DNA from: Clostridiales bacterium Firm_14
Lineage (GTDB): Bacteria > Bacillota > Clostridia > Saccharofermentanales > Saccharofermentanaceae
Direction of reading: 5' to 3'
NCBI GenBank assembly: GCA_001604135.1
Contig: LVAT01000022.1
Location: 35,204-99,203 of the forward strand
Length of the DNA: 64,000 bases
Positions 8,377-16,732 of this stretch are shown one piece after another. Each line of letters opens with the position of its first letter. The stretch's first letter is position 1. The translations under genes and the position numbers were made by a program. Below the pieces are notes generated by a model, which had not been told where the DNA came from, did not search any database, and saw only the letters and a list, made by a program, of their open reading frames with translations.

Positions 8377-10070
8377 CAGATCTCCTTGGCAAGATTAACA
8401 GCTTCTTCTACCGTGATCTCTGATGTCTCTGCCGAATCTCTTCTCTTGACTTCTACGATGCCCTCGCCGGCTCTTCTTCCGACAGTAATACGGAGCGGGA
8501 TACCGAGGAGGTCTGCGTCCTTGAACTTAACGCCGGGACGCTCATTTCTGTCATCGATCAGGACTTCACAGCCAGCCTTTGTAAGATCGTCATAGATCTT
8601 GTTAGCAACTGTCATGAGCTCTTCGTCATTAGCCTTTGTCGGAACAACGATGATCTTGTAAGGAGCAACGACAGCAGGCCAGATGATTCCGTCATCATCG
8701 TGATACTGCTCGATGATCGCAGCAAGAACTCTTGAAACACCGATGCCGTAGCATCCCATTACCATGCTGTGTTCCTTGCCGTTGTTATCAAGATATACGC
8801 AGCCCAGAGCATCAGAATACTTTGTGCCGAGCTTGAAGATATGTCCGACTTCAACGCCTCTTGCCATTCCGAGCTTGCCCTTGCCGCACTTCGGGCAGAT
8901 ATCTCCTGCCTTGGCATTAGTGATATCAGCAACCTTATCAGCTTCGAAATCTCTTCCGATATTAACGTTCTTGAAGTGATAGTCTGTCTCGCATGCGCCG
9001 ACTACGAAGTTCTTCATGCCTGTAACTTCAGGGTCAACAACGATGTCGATCTTCTGCTTAAGTCCTACAGGACCAGCGAAACCAACCTTTGCGCCTGTGA
9101 TCATCTCAACGTCAGCAAATGCTGCGAGCTCCATCTCCGTTGCATCGTAGAGGTTGCCGAGCTTTGTCTCGTTGATGTCACGGTCGCCTCTGCACATAGC
9201 AGCAACGAACTTGCCGTCAATGTTATAGAGGATCGTCTTAACGAATGCGTCAGGTCCGCAGTTAAGGTAACCACAGAGTTCTTCAATAGTCTTAACATCA
9301 GGTGTGTGGATCTTCTCGATCTCGAGCTCAGCTGCAGTATCAGCTGCACCTCTTGTCCAGCCTGCCTTCTCTTCGTTAGCAGCATAGCCGCACTCGTCGC
9401 AGAAGCAGATTGCATCTTCGCCGACTTCGCTCTTTACCATGAACTCCTGTGAACCGGAACCGCCCATCGCGCCTGAGTCAGCGTCAACGATCGTGTAATC
9501 AAGTCCGAGTCTGTCGAAGATAGCACGGTAAGCGTCGTACATCTTCTTGTAGGAGATATCGAGACCTGCCTCGTCAACGTCGAAAGAATAAGCATCCTTC
9601 ATGACGAACTCACGTGCACGGATAACGCCGAATCTCGGGCGCTTCTCGTCTCTGTACTTATGCTGGATCTGATAAAGCGTTACAGGGAGCTGCTTGTAAG
9701 ATCTGATCGAATCTCTGACAGCCTCCGTGAAAGGCTCCTCGTGTGTAGGGCCTAAGCAGAAAGATCTGCCGCCACGGTCAGTAAGTCTGAACATCTCGGG
9801 TCCGAACTTCTCCCATCTGCCTGAACCCTGATATGCCTCAGCAGGAAGAAGTGCCGGCATGATGAGCTCCTGTGCTCCTGCCTTGTCCATTTCTTCCCTG
9901 ATGACTGCCTCTACTTTTCTGTAGGTGCGGTAGCCCATCGGCATGAAGGAATAAACGCCGGATGCCATCTTGCGGATAAGGCCCGCTCTGAGCATCAGTC
10001 TGTGTGAAGGAATCTCTGCATCTGCAGGAATCTCTCTCTGTGTTGCTAAAAACAGTTCGGAAACTTTCAT
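8376..10070 (-). CDS. proS: Prolyl-tRNA synthetase
   Basis: 564 aa, the normal size of the bacterial long-form ProRS. It starts [15 protein letters not shown] and contains class II motifs: motif 2 region [20 protein letters not shown] and motif 3 region [16 protein letters not shown]. The ~180-residue editing insertion lies between ([31 protein letters not shown]). It charges tRNA-Pro in the cytoplasm. The frame continues upstream to 10250 without start features; ATG 10070 follows GGGAG and a consensus promoter. No T-box leader is visible in the short 5' region. It is followed by the coupled transglutaminase-like gene. Confidence 0.96.
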   Translation of the reverse strand: MKVSELFLATQREIPADAEIPSHRLMLRAGLIRKMASGVYSFMPMGYRTYRKVEAVIREEMDKAGAQELIMPALLPAEAYQGSGRWEKFGPEMFRLTDRGGRSFCLGPTHEEPFTEAVRDSIRSYKQLPVTLYQIQHKYRDEKRPRFGVIRAREFVMKDAYSFDVDEAGLDISYKKMYDAYRAIFDRLGLDYTIVDADSGAMGGSGSQEFMVKSEVGEDAICFCDECGYAANEEKAGWTRGAADTAAELEIEKIHTPDVKTIEELCGYLNCGPDAFVKTILYNIDGKFVAAMCRGDRDINETKLGNLYDATEMELAAFADVEMITGAKVGFAGPVGLKQKIDIVVDPEVTGMKNFVVGACETDYHFKNVNIGRDFEADKVADITNAKAGDICPKCGKGKLGMARGVEVGHIFKLGTKYSDALGCVYLDNNGKEHSMVMGCYGIGVSRVLAAIIEQYHDDDGIIWPAVVAPYKIIVVPTKANDEELMTVANKIYDDLTKAGCEVLIDDRNERPGVKFKDADLLGIPLRITVGRRAGEGIVEVKRRDSAETSEITVEEAVNLAKEI

Positions 10071-10110
10071 TATCGTGCTCCCTATAATTATTAATAATAT
10101 TACGGGTGTA

Positions 10111-10139
10111 AGTATATACGAGAGGGGTGGTTTTTGCAA
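10111..10139 (-). promoter_or_regulatory. Promoter of proS
   Basis: On the minus strand TTGCAA (10139-10134), 17-bp spacer, TATACT (10116-10111), about 40 bp upstream of the proS ATG. Each hexamer matches consensus at 5 of 6 positions. Confidence 0.6.
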
Positions 10140-10159
10140 TTTTCTTATACTGCAAATAA

Positions 10160-10268
10160 TCCGGGCAATAATCCGGGCGGTGCCTGGAAAAACGCCCGGA
10201 TTTTCAATCAAAAGCGCAAATAAACCGGGCGGAAATCTAGGCGGCGCCAAGATTTTTGCCTGGATTCA
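10160..10268. repeat. GC-rich intergenic repeat, 64-bp period, two copies
   Basis: GGCGGTGCC at 10176 and GGCGGCGCC at 10240 begin two related segments 64 bp apart. The second (ending TTTTTGCCTGGATT) closely matches the third unit at 36968-36994 far away. No gene is seen in this stretch. Confidence 0.65.
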
Positions 10269-10297
10269 ACTATATGCTTTTTCGAGAGGGGGCCTCG

Positions 10298-10330
10298 AAA
10301 AAATAAAGCTGCCTCACATAAGAGACAGCT
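10298..10330 (-). terminator. Intrinsic terminator of the 54-aa membrane protein gene
   Basis: Minus-strand stem AGCTGTCTC/GAGGCAGCT (10330-10322 with 10316-10308), then TTTATTTTTT. An overlapping second palindrome, TTTTCGAG/CTCGAAAA, lies just beyond. Confidence 0.7.
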
Positions 10331-10339
10331 CGAAAAGGC

Positions 10340-10504
10340 TTATAAATCAAGTATTCCGACGAGGAAAACAACATCCAATATGCCGCAGAGAATAAGGATC
10401 AGAGCACATATTATCAGGATCTTCGCACGCTTCTTCTCGACATCGTGCTCTGTTGTTCCGTAGCTAGCTCTCCTGGCCGGTTTGCGGACACGTCCCAACG
10501 ACAT
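10340..10504 (-). CDS. Small single-pass membrane protein (54 aa)
   Basis: A 54-codon frame starts at ATG 10504 behind a strong AGGGGGTGA ribosome-binding site. The first ~27 residues are basic and hydrophilic (RVRKPARRASYGTTEHDVEK). The rest is one hydrophobic helix (ILIICALILILCGILDVVF) ending ILDL. A TATAAT lies upstream at 10553-10548 and a terminator downstream, so it is a complete small transcription unit. The basic-in topology suggests a cytoplasmic N-terminus. Function unknown; it resembles many unannotated small clostridial membrane proteins. Confidence 0.65.
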   Translation of the reverse strand: MSLGRVRKPARRASYGTTEHDVEKKRAKILIICALILILCGILDVVFLVGILDL

Positions 10505-10720
10505 TTGCTCTCACCCCCCTCTATTGTTCTCCCGTGTTGGTGTTTAGATTATAGACGCTCTGAATATGTCTTGCTTTGCAGTGTTGTGACAATCAATTGA
10601 CAAATTTCAAAAAACGCTTTACTCAAAATCACTTTTGCGGTAAAGGGCAAATAGGCGAATAAGGGAATAAACTTACAAAAATGCCCATTTTTCGCCACGG
10701 GATAGCCAACATAATCGTTA

Positions 10721-10729
10721 TGATATAAT
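10721..10729 (+). promoter_or_regulatory. Extended -10 promoter for the SH3/3D protein gene
   Basis: TGATATAAT at 10721-10729 is an extended -10 element (TGnTATAAT); no good -35 was found. It places transcription near 10736, which argues against the ATG at 10742 being the start codon. Confidence 0.5.
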
Positions 10730-10795
10730 AATGTTGTAATTATGCCTTCACGTAAAACGGCGTTAAGGCACAGGAATATAGAGGAGAAAGTATCA

Positions 10796-11866
10796 TTGAA
10801 GCTGGTTGGAGTAAAGGAATTCTATAATATTACACGTGCTAAGATCATCTCAGCCGTTAACTGCTGCATAGTCATTTCGCTCTGTGCAACGGCTACTTTT
10901 GCCGTGGATTCCGCCATTGACCACGCTGAGGTTGCGGCACAGACTGTCGAGACCACCGCTGAAACAACAGAAGTAGTAGTCACAGTCGTTTCATATCCTG
11001 AAGGCTACGATCCCAATAACCCGGACCAGTCTGATCCTTCTGACACGACAGAGTCTGCAGCAGCTTCTTCATCCGGATCTTCGGAATCATCCGAGACATC
11101 AGCATCCGAAGGCTCTTCCGAGACATCGGCTTCATCATCAGCAAGCGATTCATCGACGGAAGGCACGACGACAACGGCAGCAACCACAACTACCAAGGAA
11201 ACAACTAAGGAAACCACAAAGGCTACAACGGCTGAGACAACAAAGGAGAAGATCACTGAATCCGAAGTCTACAAGACCGTTTACGCCACAACGACAGTCA
11301 ATGTCAGAAAAGGTCCCGGCACTGATTACGATAAGGTAAAGCAGGTCTATTCCGGCGACGCTATCGACGTTGTCGCTGAGACTTCCAACGGCTGGTACAA
11401 GACAGCTAACAGCAACTATGTAAAGAAGTCCCTTACAACAGGCGAGAAGCCTAAGGCTACAGCAACTCCGAAGCCCAAGCCGAAGGCAACGAATACACCG
11501 GTGCCCAAGCAGGCAACGGCAACACCCAAGCCGAAGGCTACAAGCACACCTGCACCTAAGCCCAACGGCGAAGGTGTAAGATGCAAGATCACTTTCTACG
11601 GACCTCAGAAAATGAAGGACGGCTCATACAGCAAGAGCACCGCTTCCGGAACGACATGTACCGAAGGCCGCACAGTTGCTGCAGACTGGTCCATCTATCC
11701 TAAGGGAACCGTAATCTACATCGAGAATGACCCGTTGGGCGGCGACGGCTATTATACAGTCGAAGATAAGGGCGGCGCTGTTAAGGGCTACATCATAGAC
11801 ATCTACGCTGAAGACGGTGAGACAGGCAACCACTCTACCTGTTACCGTACCGTATACGTCAAGTAA
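10796..11866 (+). CDS. Secreted SH3b and 3D-domain (RlpA/Rpf2-like) cell-wall protein
   Basis: 356 aa from TTG 10796, which follows GAGGAG at 9 nt; an ATG at 10742 lacks a ribosome site. Order: signal peptide (IISAVNCCIVISLCATATFA), a long Ser/Thr/Glu-rich linker, a bacterial SH3 domain at about 165-210 (TTVNVRKGPGTDYDKVKQV, NGWYKTA), a TPKPKPKATNTP-type linker, and a C-terminal 3D domain with VAAD, PKGTVIYI, YTVEDKGGAVKG and IDIY. The three Asp of 3D domains are conserved, as in lytic transglycosylase-like wall enzymes of Firmicutes. Probably binds or trims peptidoglycan outside the cell. Monocistronic with its own promoter and terminator. Confidence 0.85.
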   Translation: MKLVGVKEFYNITRAKIISAVNCCIVISLCATATFAVDSAIDHAEVAAQTVETTAETTEVVVTVVSYPEGYDPNNPDQSDPSDTTESAAASSSGSSESSETSASEGSSETSASSSASDSSTEGTTTTAATTTTKETTKETTKATTAETTKEKITESEVYKTVYATTTVNVRKGPGTDYDKVKQVYSGDAIDVVAETSNGWYKTANSNYVKKSLTTGEKPKATATPKPKPKATNTPVPKQATATPKPKATSTPAPKPNGEGVRCKITFYGPQKMKDGSYSKSTASGTTCTEGRTVAADWSIYPKGTVIYIENDPLGGDGYYTVEDKGGAVKGYIIDIYAEDGETGNHSTCYRTVYVK

Positions 11867-11881
11867 AACAAAAGCTTATCC

Positions 11882-11924
11882 CAAATACTTTCGTGAGACA
11901 TGCGGAAAGTATTTGTATTTTTAT
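11882..11924 (+). terminator. Intrinsic terminator between 3D-domain gene and rnj
   Basis: Perfect 11-bp stem CAAATACTTTC (11882-11892) / GAAAGTATTTG (11905-11915), 12-nt loop, then TATTTTTAT. It ends only 14 bp before the rnj ATG, so it also forms part of the rnj leader if read through. Confidence 0.8.
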
Positions 11925-11937
11925 AGAGGGAACAATT

Positions 11938-13692
11938 ATGAGCAGCAATTCGAAAAGACACAGTTACAAAGACCCTAAGTACAAGAACACGAACCCCGTA
12001 AAGATCATTCCGCTGGGCGGCATCGGCGAGATCGGCAAGAACATGACCGCCTTCGAATACAACAATGACATCATCATCGTTGACTGCGGCATGAGCTTCC
12101 CTGAAGAAAACATGCCGGGCGTCGACTGCGTAATCCCTGATTTCACATATATAAGGCGCAATCACGAGAAGCTCAGGGGCATCGTCATCACCCACGGCCA
12201 CGAGGACCACATCGGCGCTCTCCCCTATTTCTTAAGGGAGTTCAAGTGCCCTGTTTTCGGCGGCACGATGGCAATCGAACTCATCAAGTTAAAGCTCCAG
12301 GACAAGAACGTTCCTATGGAGGGCCTAAAGCTCTCGACATGCAAGAACGGCGACATCATCAGGTTCGGCAATTCATTCTCGGTTGAATTCATCAGAGTCA
12401 ACCACTCGATCGCCGACTCTTACGCTCTCTGCATCAACACGCCCGTCGGCAGGATCGTCCACTCCGGCGACTTTAAGATCGACTACACGCCTATCAACGG
12501 CAAGACCATTAACCTTCAGCGCCTGGGCGAGCTCGGCAAGGAAGGCGTCCTCATGTTCATGTGTGAATCAACGAATGTCGAGATCGACGGCTTTTCGCCC
12601 TCCGAAAAGCATGTCGGCGAAGCATTCTCCTCGCTCTTCCGCAAAGCTGAAGGCCGCATAATCGTTGCCACCTTCTCATCGCACGTTCACCGCATGCAGC
12701 AGATCATCACCGCAGCCGAGAAATACGGCCGTCACGTCTGCCTCTCCGGCCGTTCGATGGTCCAGGTCTTCAACATCGCAAACCAGCTGGGCTACATCGA
12801 CATCAAGCCCGACACGCTGATCGACATCGACTCGATAGACAACTATCCTGACAACAAGATCGTCGTACTGACAACGGGCTCACAGGCCGAACCGATGAGC
12901 GCGCTTACACGTATGGCATATTCATCCCACCGTTCCGTCGACATCACAAAGGGCGACACGGTAATCATCTCCGCTGACCCTATCCCGGGCAACGAGAAGC
13001 CCATCTACAGAGTCATCAACGAGCTCTACAAAAAGGGCGCGCACGTTATCTACCAGTCACTTGCCGACGTTCACGTATCAGGCCACGCTTACAGGGACGA
13101 GCTCATGATGCTCCACACCCTCATTAAGCCTCAGTTCTTCATCCCCGTTCACGGTGAATACCGCATGCTCTGCCTCCACAAGGAGATGGCTGAGAGCCTC
13201 GGCATGAAGGAAGAGAACATCTGCATCCTCGAAAACGGCGCGGTATTGGAGCTCACCTCCGAAGAAGCCAAGATCGCAGACCACGTACCCGCAGCACCCG
13301 TCCTTATCGACGGCACCGGCACTGTTGACGCTGACGACAGAGTTCTTACTGATCGTATACATTTGAGCGAAGACGGCTGCCTTGCGATCGCCATCACGGT
13401 CGATGAAGAGACAGGCGATCTCGCCTGCTCCCCTGCCGTCAACTCCATAGGCTGCTTTGACGACGCTGAGAATTCCGATGTCCTCTATGAACTGATCTCC
13501 GACAAGGTCGACGACCTCTTAAAGCAGGCCAGCACCAAGGCCGGCAGCGTCGAAGCGTTCCTTCAAAAGCGCAACTTCAGAGAGCAGATCAAGAACTTCG
13601 TCTACTCCAAGTCCGGCCGCCGCCCGATGATAATCTTCAACATCAGCTACGTCGGCGGATACGATGACGACGAGTATTACGGTGATAAGTAA
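11938..13692 (+). CDS. rnj: Ribonuclease J
   Basis: 584 aa. The metallo-beta-lactamase core has the metal site ITHGHEDHIGALPY, then the beta-CASP domain (FSSHVHRMQQIITAAEKYGR, LTTGSQAEP) and the motif VHVSGHA with IPVHGEYRML. The C-terminal domain is of usual size. RNase J is a 5'-3' exo- and endoribonuclease central to mRNA decay and rRNA maturation in Firmicutes. The frame runs up to 11893, but ATG 11938 follows AGAGGGA. The gene is convergent with rel and ends in a strong hairpin that is the first unit of repeat array B. Confidence 0.95.
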   Translation: MSSNSKRHSYKDPKYKNTNPVKIIPLGGIGEIGKNMTAFEYNNDIIIVDCGMSFPEENMPGVDCVIPDFTYIRRNHEKLRGIVITHGHEDHIGALPYFLREFKCPVFGGTMAIELIKLKLQDKNVPMEGLKLSTCKNGDIIRFGNSFSVEFIRVNHSIADSYALCINTPVGRIVHSGDFKIDYTPINGKTINLQRLGELGKEGVLMFMCESTNVEIDGFSPSEKHVGEAFSSLFRKAEGRIIVATFSSHVHRMQQIITAAEKYGRHVCLSGRSMVQVFNIANQLGYIDIKPDTLIDIDSIDNYPDNKIVVLTTGSQAEPMSALTRMAYSSHRSVDITKGDTVIISADPIPGNEKPIYRVINELYKKGAHVIYQSLADVHVSGHAYRDELMMLHTLIKPQFFIPVHGEYRMLCLHKEMAESLGMKEENICILENGAVLELTSEEAKIADHVPAAPVLIDGTGTVDADDRVLTDRIHLSEDGCLAIAITVDEETGDLACSPAVNSIGCFDDAENSDVLYELISDKVDDLLKQASTKAGSVEAFLQKRNFREQIKNFVYSKSGRRPMIIFNISYVGGYDDDEYYGDK

Positions 13693-13716
13693 TCGTTTTT
13701 GTTGATTAATTTATAG

Positions 13717-14056
13717 ACCGACCGACAAAATCTCGAAAAAGTGTTTTTTTGTCGGTCGTTTTTGCATTTTTGTGCTCGAAATGATCCGCCCTACAGACAA
13801 TTTTTCGTGGTAGTAAGTAAATTGTCTGTAGTTTTTCGCTTTTAGTGCTCAAAACGATCCACTCTACAGACAATTTCGCGGATAATCGTGTTATTTGTCT
13901 GTATTTTTTCGTTTATTGGTGCCCGAAAACGCTCTAACTACAGACATTTCTCGTGGAAAATCGTTTAATTGTCTGTAAGCACACCTATTTGGGGAGGCTT
14001 AAGCATCAAAACTACAGACAAACCAGAGCATTTTCGCCAATTCTGTCTGTACGCGT
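13717..14056. repeat. Intergenic tandem hairpin array B, five units, ~73-bp period
   Basis: Left arms ACCGAC or ACAGAC start at 13721, 13793, 13866, 13940 and 14014. Right arms GTCGGT or GTCTGT start at 13751, 13824, 13897, 13971 and 14045. The arm-to-arm distance is 31 nt in units 2-5 and 30 in unit 1. Each pair forms a 7-12 bp stem, mostly followed by a T run. Loops share a CGnGG-like core. The region fills the 445-bp gap between convergent rnj and rel and holds no gene. Confidence 0.85.
13719..13764 (+). terminator. Intrinsic terminator of rnj
   Basis: Stem CGACCGACAAAA (about 13719-13730) / TTTTGTCGGTCG (13747-13758), then TTTTTG. It is also unit 1 of array B, with a stem of a different but still complementary sequence from units 2-5. 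Confidence 0.75.
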
Positions 14057-14081
14057 TTTTTTCTATAAAAATCAACTATCT

Positions 14082-14158
14082 GATTACGTCAACAACAGCA
14101 AATCTCAGTTTCCGATTACGCCAACAACCGTAAAATCTCAGTTCCGGATTACGTCGAC
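14082..14158 (-). repeat. Tandem partial duplication of the rel 3' end (~32 bp, three copies)
   Basis: GATTACG on the plus strand occurs at 14082, 14114 and 14147. The last lies in the final codons of rel; the two others lie just past its stop and repeat the coding tail plus the TGAGATTT that follows it. They look like decayed copies of the C-terminal codons. Confidence 0.7.
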
Positions 14159-16732
14159 GACATCCTTAACGCGCAGGATCCTGTCGCAGGTCCTGTCGAG
14201 CTGCTCTCTGCCCGAGATGTTGATCGTAACGAAGATCCTTGCTTCAGGGCCGTCAACGACGGTATTGAGCTTGACGATGTTGATCTTCTCTTCGTTGATC
14301 TTGTCGAGCACGTCGATCAAAAGGCCGTTACGGTCCATTGCGACTACAACGAGCTGGACGTCGTAGCTAGAAAACTTCGCCTTGGAAAGCCATCTTACGG
14401 CTACGAGGCGCTGGTACTTCTGCTCGTCCTTATCGGAGTTGCCGCGGTTCTTTATGATGTTAAGAATGTTCTTGCAGTTTACCTTGTGGATGCCGACGCC
14501 CTTCTCCTGAGTGACGTAGCCGATGATCTCGTCGCCGAATACAGGATGACAGCATTTCGAAATATGCGTCGCGATCGTATCAAGTCCGTTGACAACAACT
14601 GCGTCGTTGCTGTGAGCTCTTCTTGCGGCATCGGTCCTGGCGCTCCTGGAAGGCTTTGCGGAACCTGAAGCAGCAGCCTGGAGGTCGATGCCCGTCTGGT
14701 GCGGATCGACGCTCAATGCATTTATCTTTGCGACATCGTAATCGACAACTTGCTTGGAAGTCTCGGGAGCCTTTGTTTTCGAGCTCTTGGAATTACGTGT
14801 CTGGTCAGCCTTGCCGAGTTCGATTGGAAGCTCGTTCGGGCTGTAGGCGACGTTGCCGTCAGCGGTTACACGGTAGCCCAGGGCGCGGCGCTCTTCCTCG
14901 GAAATGTTGCGGATATAGTCGTCACGCAAACGCGAGAAGACCTTGCTTACGCTGATGGAACCATAGCCTAAAGCGGCAAACATGTCATCAAGATTCTGGA
15001 AATTGTTGCGTTTTAAGATGATCTCGATCGACTTGTGCATCAGGAGCTTAGAGGGATCGAAGCCGTTACGCGTGATCTCGTTCGTCAAAAGCTCACGGCC
15101 TGTCGTGATGTTGTCGGCACGTGCTTCGCGCTTGAACCAGGAATTGATCTTGGACTTCGCGTTCGCCGTGCGCGCGATCGCAACCCAGTCGCGCGAAGGA
15201 CCCTTAACGAGCTTTGCGGAAGACTGGATCTCAACGATGTCGCTGTTCTTCAGTTCGTAAGACAGCGGCACGATACGGCCGTTGACCTTGGCGCCGTGCA
15301 TGTGATTGCCGATGCCCGAATGGATCGCATAAGCGAAGTCGATAGGACAGGACCCCTTAGGGAGCTTGATGACTTCGTGCTTAGGCGTGTAGACGAAGAT
15401 CTCGTCCGGCGCGATGTTCATCTTGAACGCTTCCATGAACTCGCCCGAGTCGGTAAGTTCGTTCTGTGAATCGATGATCTGGCGCATCTCGTTGATCTTT
15501 GTGTCGTATCTGTCAGCCTTGAATTCCTGTGAATTGCCGGCTTCTTTGTAATGCCAGTGTGCAGCGATACCGAACTCAGCGATCTGGTGCATCGCGAATG
15601 TTCTTATCTGCACTTCGAAAGGCGTGCCCGTGTGGCTTACGACCGTCGTATGGATCGACTGGTACTTGTTCTCCTTGGGCATCGCGATATAGTCCTTAAA
15701 GCGGCCCGGAACGTGCTGGTACATCTCGTGGATGATACCCAGTACCTGATAGCACTCGATGACCTCGTCAACTATGATCCTGCACGCGAAAAGGTCGTAG
15801 ATCTCATCTATCGTCTTGCCCTTCTCGTGCATCTTCTTGTAGATGCTGTAGAAGTGCTTCGGGCGTCCTTCAATGTCGTAATGAACTATGCCGTTCTCTT
15901 CTAGCTTTCCGCGGATCTCGGAGACAACGTCTTCCATAAAGTTCTCTCTCTGGGTGCGGTTTCCGTTAACAAGCTTTACGAGCTCATAGTAATCATCCGG
16001 ATGGAGGTATCTTAAGCAGAGGTCTTCCAGTTCCCACTTGATCTTATAGATACCGAATCTTCCTGCGAAAGGAACGTAGATATCCAAGGTCTCCTGAGCC
16101 TTTTCGATCTGCTTCTCAGGGCTCATGGACTTTAATGTTCTCATGTTGTGAAGACGGTCAGCGAGCTTGATGAAGATGACACGGATGTCGTCGGTAAGCG
16201 CGATGAACATTTTTCGAACATTCGATGCCTGAATATCGACCTTGGAATTGTAAATAACATTATCGAGGCTCAGATTGAGCTTCGTAACACCGTCAACGAG
16301 GCTGCATACAACGGGTCCGAATTTCTCCGTGACCATGGCATCGTCAACGATCGTATCTTCGATAGTATCGTGAAGGAGCGCTGCTTCGATCGTAGCGGAG
16401 TCAACCTTAAGGTCAGCAAGGATCAATGCAACAGCGACAGGGTGCGTAATATAGGGCTCGCCCGTCTTACGCTTCTGGTTGCGGTGCGCCTTGAATGCGA
16501 AGATAAACGCCTTCTCCATCTCGGCGTTGTCTTCTTCGATATCCTTCTCATCGAGATTTGCGGCTCTTGCGTACTCGTCGTAGAGCTTCAAGATTTCCTG
16601 GAATTTCTCCTCCAGGTCAGAAGGGATCTCGGGCTTAATGCTGTCGTCCTGAAGATAAGCGCGTTCGGCCTCAGCCTGCACTTCCTCTTCCGTTACGGCA
16701 TTAAATTCTTTGTCATTCTTGCCCTTAGTCAC
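14138..16732 (-). CDS. rel: Bifunctional (p)ppGpp synthetase/hydrolase Rel
   Basis: 864 aa. Order: HD hydrolase domain (GEPYITHPVAVALIL, ALLHDTIEDT, LADRLHNMRTL), RelA/SpoT synthetase (GRPKHFYSIYKKM, DLFACRIIV, PKENKYQSIHTTVV), TGS domain (DEIFVYTPKHEVIKLPKG), helical and zinc-finger-like region with CCHP, and a C-terminal ACT domain. Both catalytic halves look intact, so it should make and degrade the alarmone (p)ppGpp on ribosomes. The start is taken as GTG 16732, preceded by AGGAG inside recJ and overlapping its stop by 8 nt; an ATG at 16762 in the same frame is less well placed. Translation is probably coupled to recJ. Confidence 0.95.
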   Translation of the reverse strand: MTKGKNDKEFNAVTEEEVQAEAERAYLQDDSIKPEIPSDLEEKFQEILKLYDEYARAANLDEKDIEEDNAEMEKAFIFAFKAHRNQKRKTGEPYITHPVAVALILADLKVDSATIEAALLHDTIEDTIVDDAMVTEKFGPVVCSLVDGVTKLNLSLDNVIYNSKVDIQASNVRKMFIALTDDIRVIFIKLADRLHNMRTLKSMSPEKQIEKAQETLDIYVPFAGRFGIYKIKWELEDLCLRYLHPDDYYELVKLVNGNRTQRENFMEDVVSEIRGKLEENGIVHYDIEGRPKHFYSIYKKMHEKGKTIDEIYDLFACRIIVDEVIECYQVLGIIHEMYQHVPGRFKDYIAMPKENKYQSIHTTVVSHTGTPFEVQIRTFAMHQIAEFGIAAHWHYKEAGNSQEFKADRYDTKINEMRQIIDSQNELTDSGEFMEAFKMNIAPDEIFVYTPKHEVIKLPKGSCPIDFAYAIHSGIGNHMHGAKVNGRIVPLSYELKNSDIVEIQSSAKLVKGPSRDWVAIARTANAKSKINSWFKREARADNITTGRELLTNEITRNGFDPSKLLMHKSIEIILKRNNFQNLDDMFAALGYGSISVSKVFSRLRDDYIRNISEEERRALGYRVTADGNVAYSPNELPIELGKADQTRNSKSSKTKAPETSKQVVDYDVAKINALSVDPHQTGIDLQAAASGSAKPSRSARTDAARRAHSNDAVVVNGLDTIATHISKCCHPVFGDEIIGYVTQEKGVGIHKVNCKNILNIIKNRGNSDKDEQKYQRLVAVRWLSKAKFSSYDVQLVVVAMDRNGLLIDVLDKINEEKINIVKLNTVVDGPEARIFVTINISGREQLDRTCDRILRVKDVVDVIRN

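Noticed and set aside
10071..10150. T-box leader for proS
   Set aside because: The promoter lies about 40 bp from the ATG, leaving no room for a T-box structure.
13717..14056. CRISPR array
   Set aside because: The repeated parts are short inverted arms, not 24-40 bp direct repeats; spacers are similar to each other, and no cas genes are in the window.
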